A stretch of DNA of 7,429 bases from Methylophaga sp. GTDB lineage: Bacteria > Pseudomonadota > Gammaproteobacteria > Nitrosococcales > Methylophagaceae. Made by a program: the position numbers and the translations under genes. Below the pieces are notes generated by a model that did no database searches, had not been told where the DNA came from, and saw only the letters and a program-made list of their open reading frames with translations. Below, piece after piece: positions 7,300 to 7,429 of the stretch (its first letter is position 1; each line of letters opens with the position of its first letter). The stretch covers positions 1-7,429 of the forward strand of contig WTAY01000145.1 of NCBI GenBank assembly GCA_013139345.1, in the 5' to 3' direction.

Positions 7300-7429
7300 T
7301 AGCGGTAATCCCCCCATTATTAATGGAGATCAATCGTAGAACTTTTTCTCTGTGTTAATTTTAATTTCTGAACTGGGGTGATACCACCAATTCCCATATT
7401 AGGTCGTTCGTTATTGTAAGTCCATAACC
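7300..7429 (-). mobile_element. IS3-family insertion sequence, transposase 3'-side end (partial)
   Basis: The window ends inside an insertion sequence. The coding end of its transposase lies on the minus strand, so the element's right end points into the Abi-like gene. The boundary is placed at about 7300 because the similarity expected for the host gene stops there, and the sequence TAGCGGTAATCCCCCC (7300-7315), with a run of six C, looks like a terminal inverted repeat. It could be off by several bases: the canonical IS3-family TG/CA ends are not evident here, and the opposite end and any target duplication lie outside the window. Confidence 0.7.
7320..7429 (-). CDS. IS3-family transposase (OrfB, DDE integrase core), C-terminal end only
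   Basis: The minus strand from 7429 down to the TAA at 7322-7320 encodes LWTYNNERPNMGIGGITPVQ followed by KLKLTQRKSSTIDLH and stop. The W-YNNERPNMG-GG-TP-QKL pattern is the typical C-terminal end of IS3-family OrfB transposases, just after the last catalytic glutamate of the DDE site, which is itself outside the window. The stop lies about 20 bases inside the presumed element end, as is usual in compact IS elements. The gene starts beyond the window edge, so whether the transposase is intact cannot be told. Its orientation is opposite to the interrupted host gene. Confidence 0.85.
   Translation of the reverse strand, partial: LWTYNNERPNMGIGGITPVQKLKLTQRKSSTIDLH

Noticed and set aside
7300..7358. 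The last 20 codons of the Abi-like frame as genuine protein sequence
   Set aside because: These bases are antisense to the transposase C-terminus and the IS end, so the tail is a read-through artefact of the insertion.

Overview
The window looks like chromosomal DNA of a marine-type gammaproteobacterium (Alteromonadales/Vibrionales-like) of moderate-to-low GC. This is inferred from the close resemblance of PolA, WaaC and HldE to their E. coli counterparts, and from the order polA / DUF2782 gene / type II homoserine-kinase gene / LPS core heptose genes. From memory, the first three of these are also neighbours in Pseudomonas and Shewanella. No species-level call can be made from the sequence alone.

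Left part, minus strand: the 5' end of a FadL/OmpP1-type outer-membrane transport protein gene (1-161) runs off the window edge. Directly upstream of it, in the same direction, is a complete polA (263-3001) with all three enzymatic domains and intact catalytic residues. The short gap between them holds an AT-rich inverted repeat. A 93-bp intergenic region separates polA from a divergent rightward gene block.

Middle part, plus strand: four closely spaced genes follow. They are a small secreted DUF2782 protein (3095-3430), a ThrB-II/APH-fold kinase (3457-4392), heptosyltransferase I waaC (4393-5430, starting on the base after the kinase stop codon) and bifunctional hldE (5472-6917). HldE makes the activated ADP-heptose precursor, and WaaC transfers the first heptose onto Kdo2-lipid A, so the last two genes belong to one pathway (LPS inner core). 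The kinase next to them resembles Pseudomonas-type homoserine kinase, but its substrate is not certain here.

Right end: after hldE comes the 5' part of a two-transmembrane, coiled-coil protein resembling the putative phage abortive infection family (putAbiC). Its arginine codon use is unlike its neighbours, which suggests acquisition by transfer. The gene is cut at about position 7300 by the end of an IS3-family insertion sequence, whose transposase C-terminus is encoded on the minus strand and runs off the window. The clearest unusual event in the window is therefore an apparent defence gene in a core-LPS locus that has been inactivated by a transposon. The rest is conserved housekeeping content.
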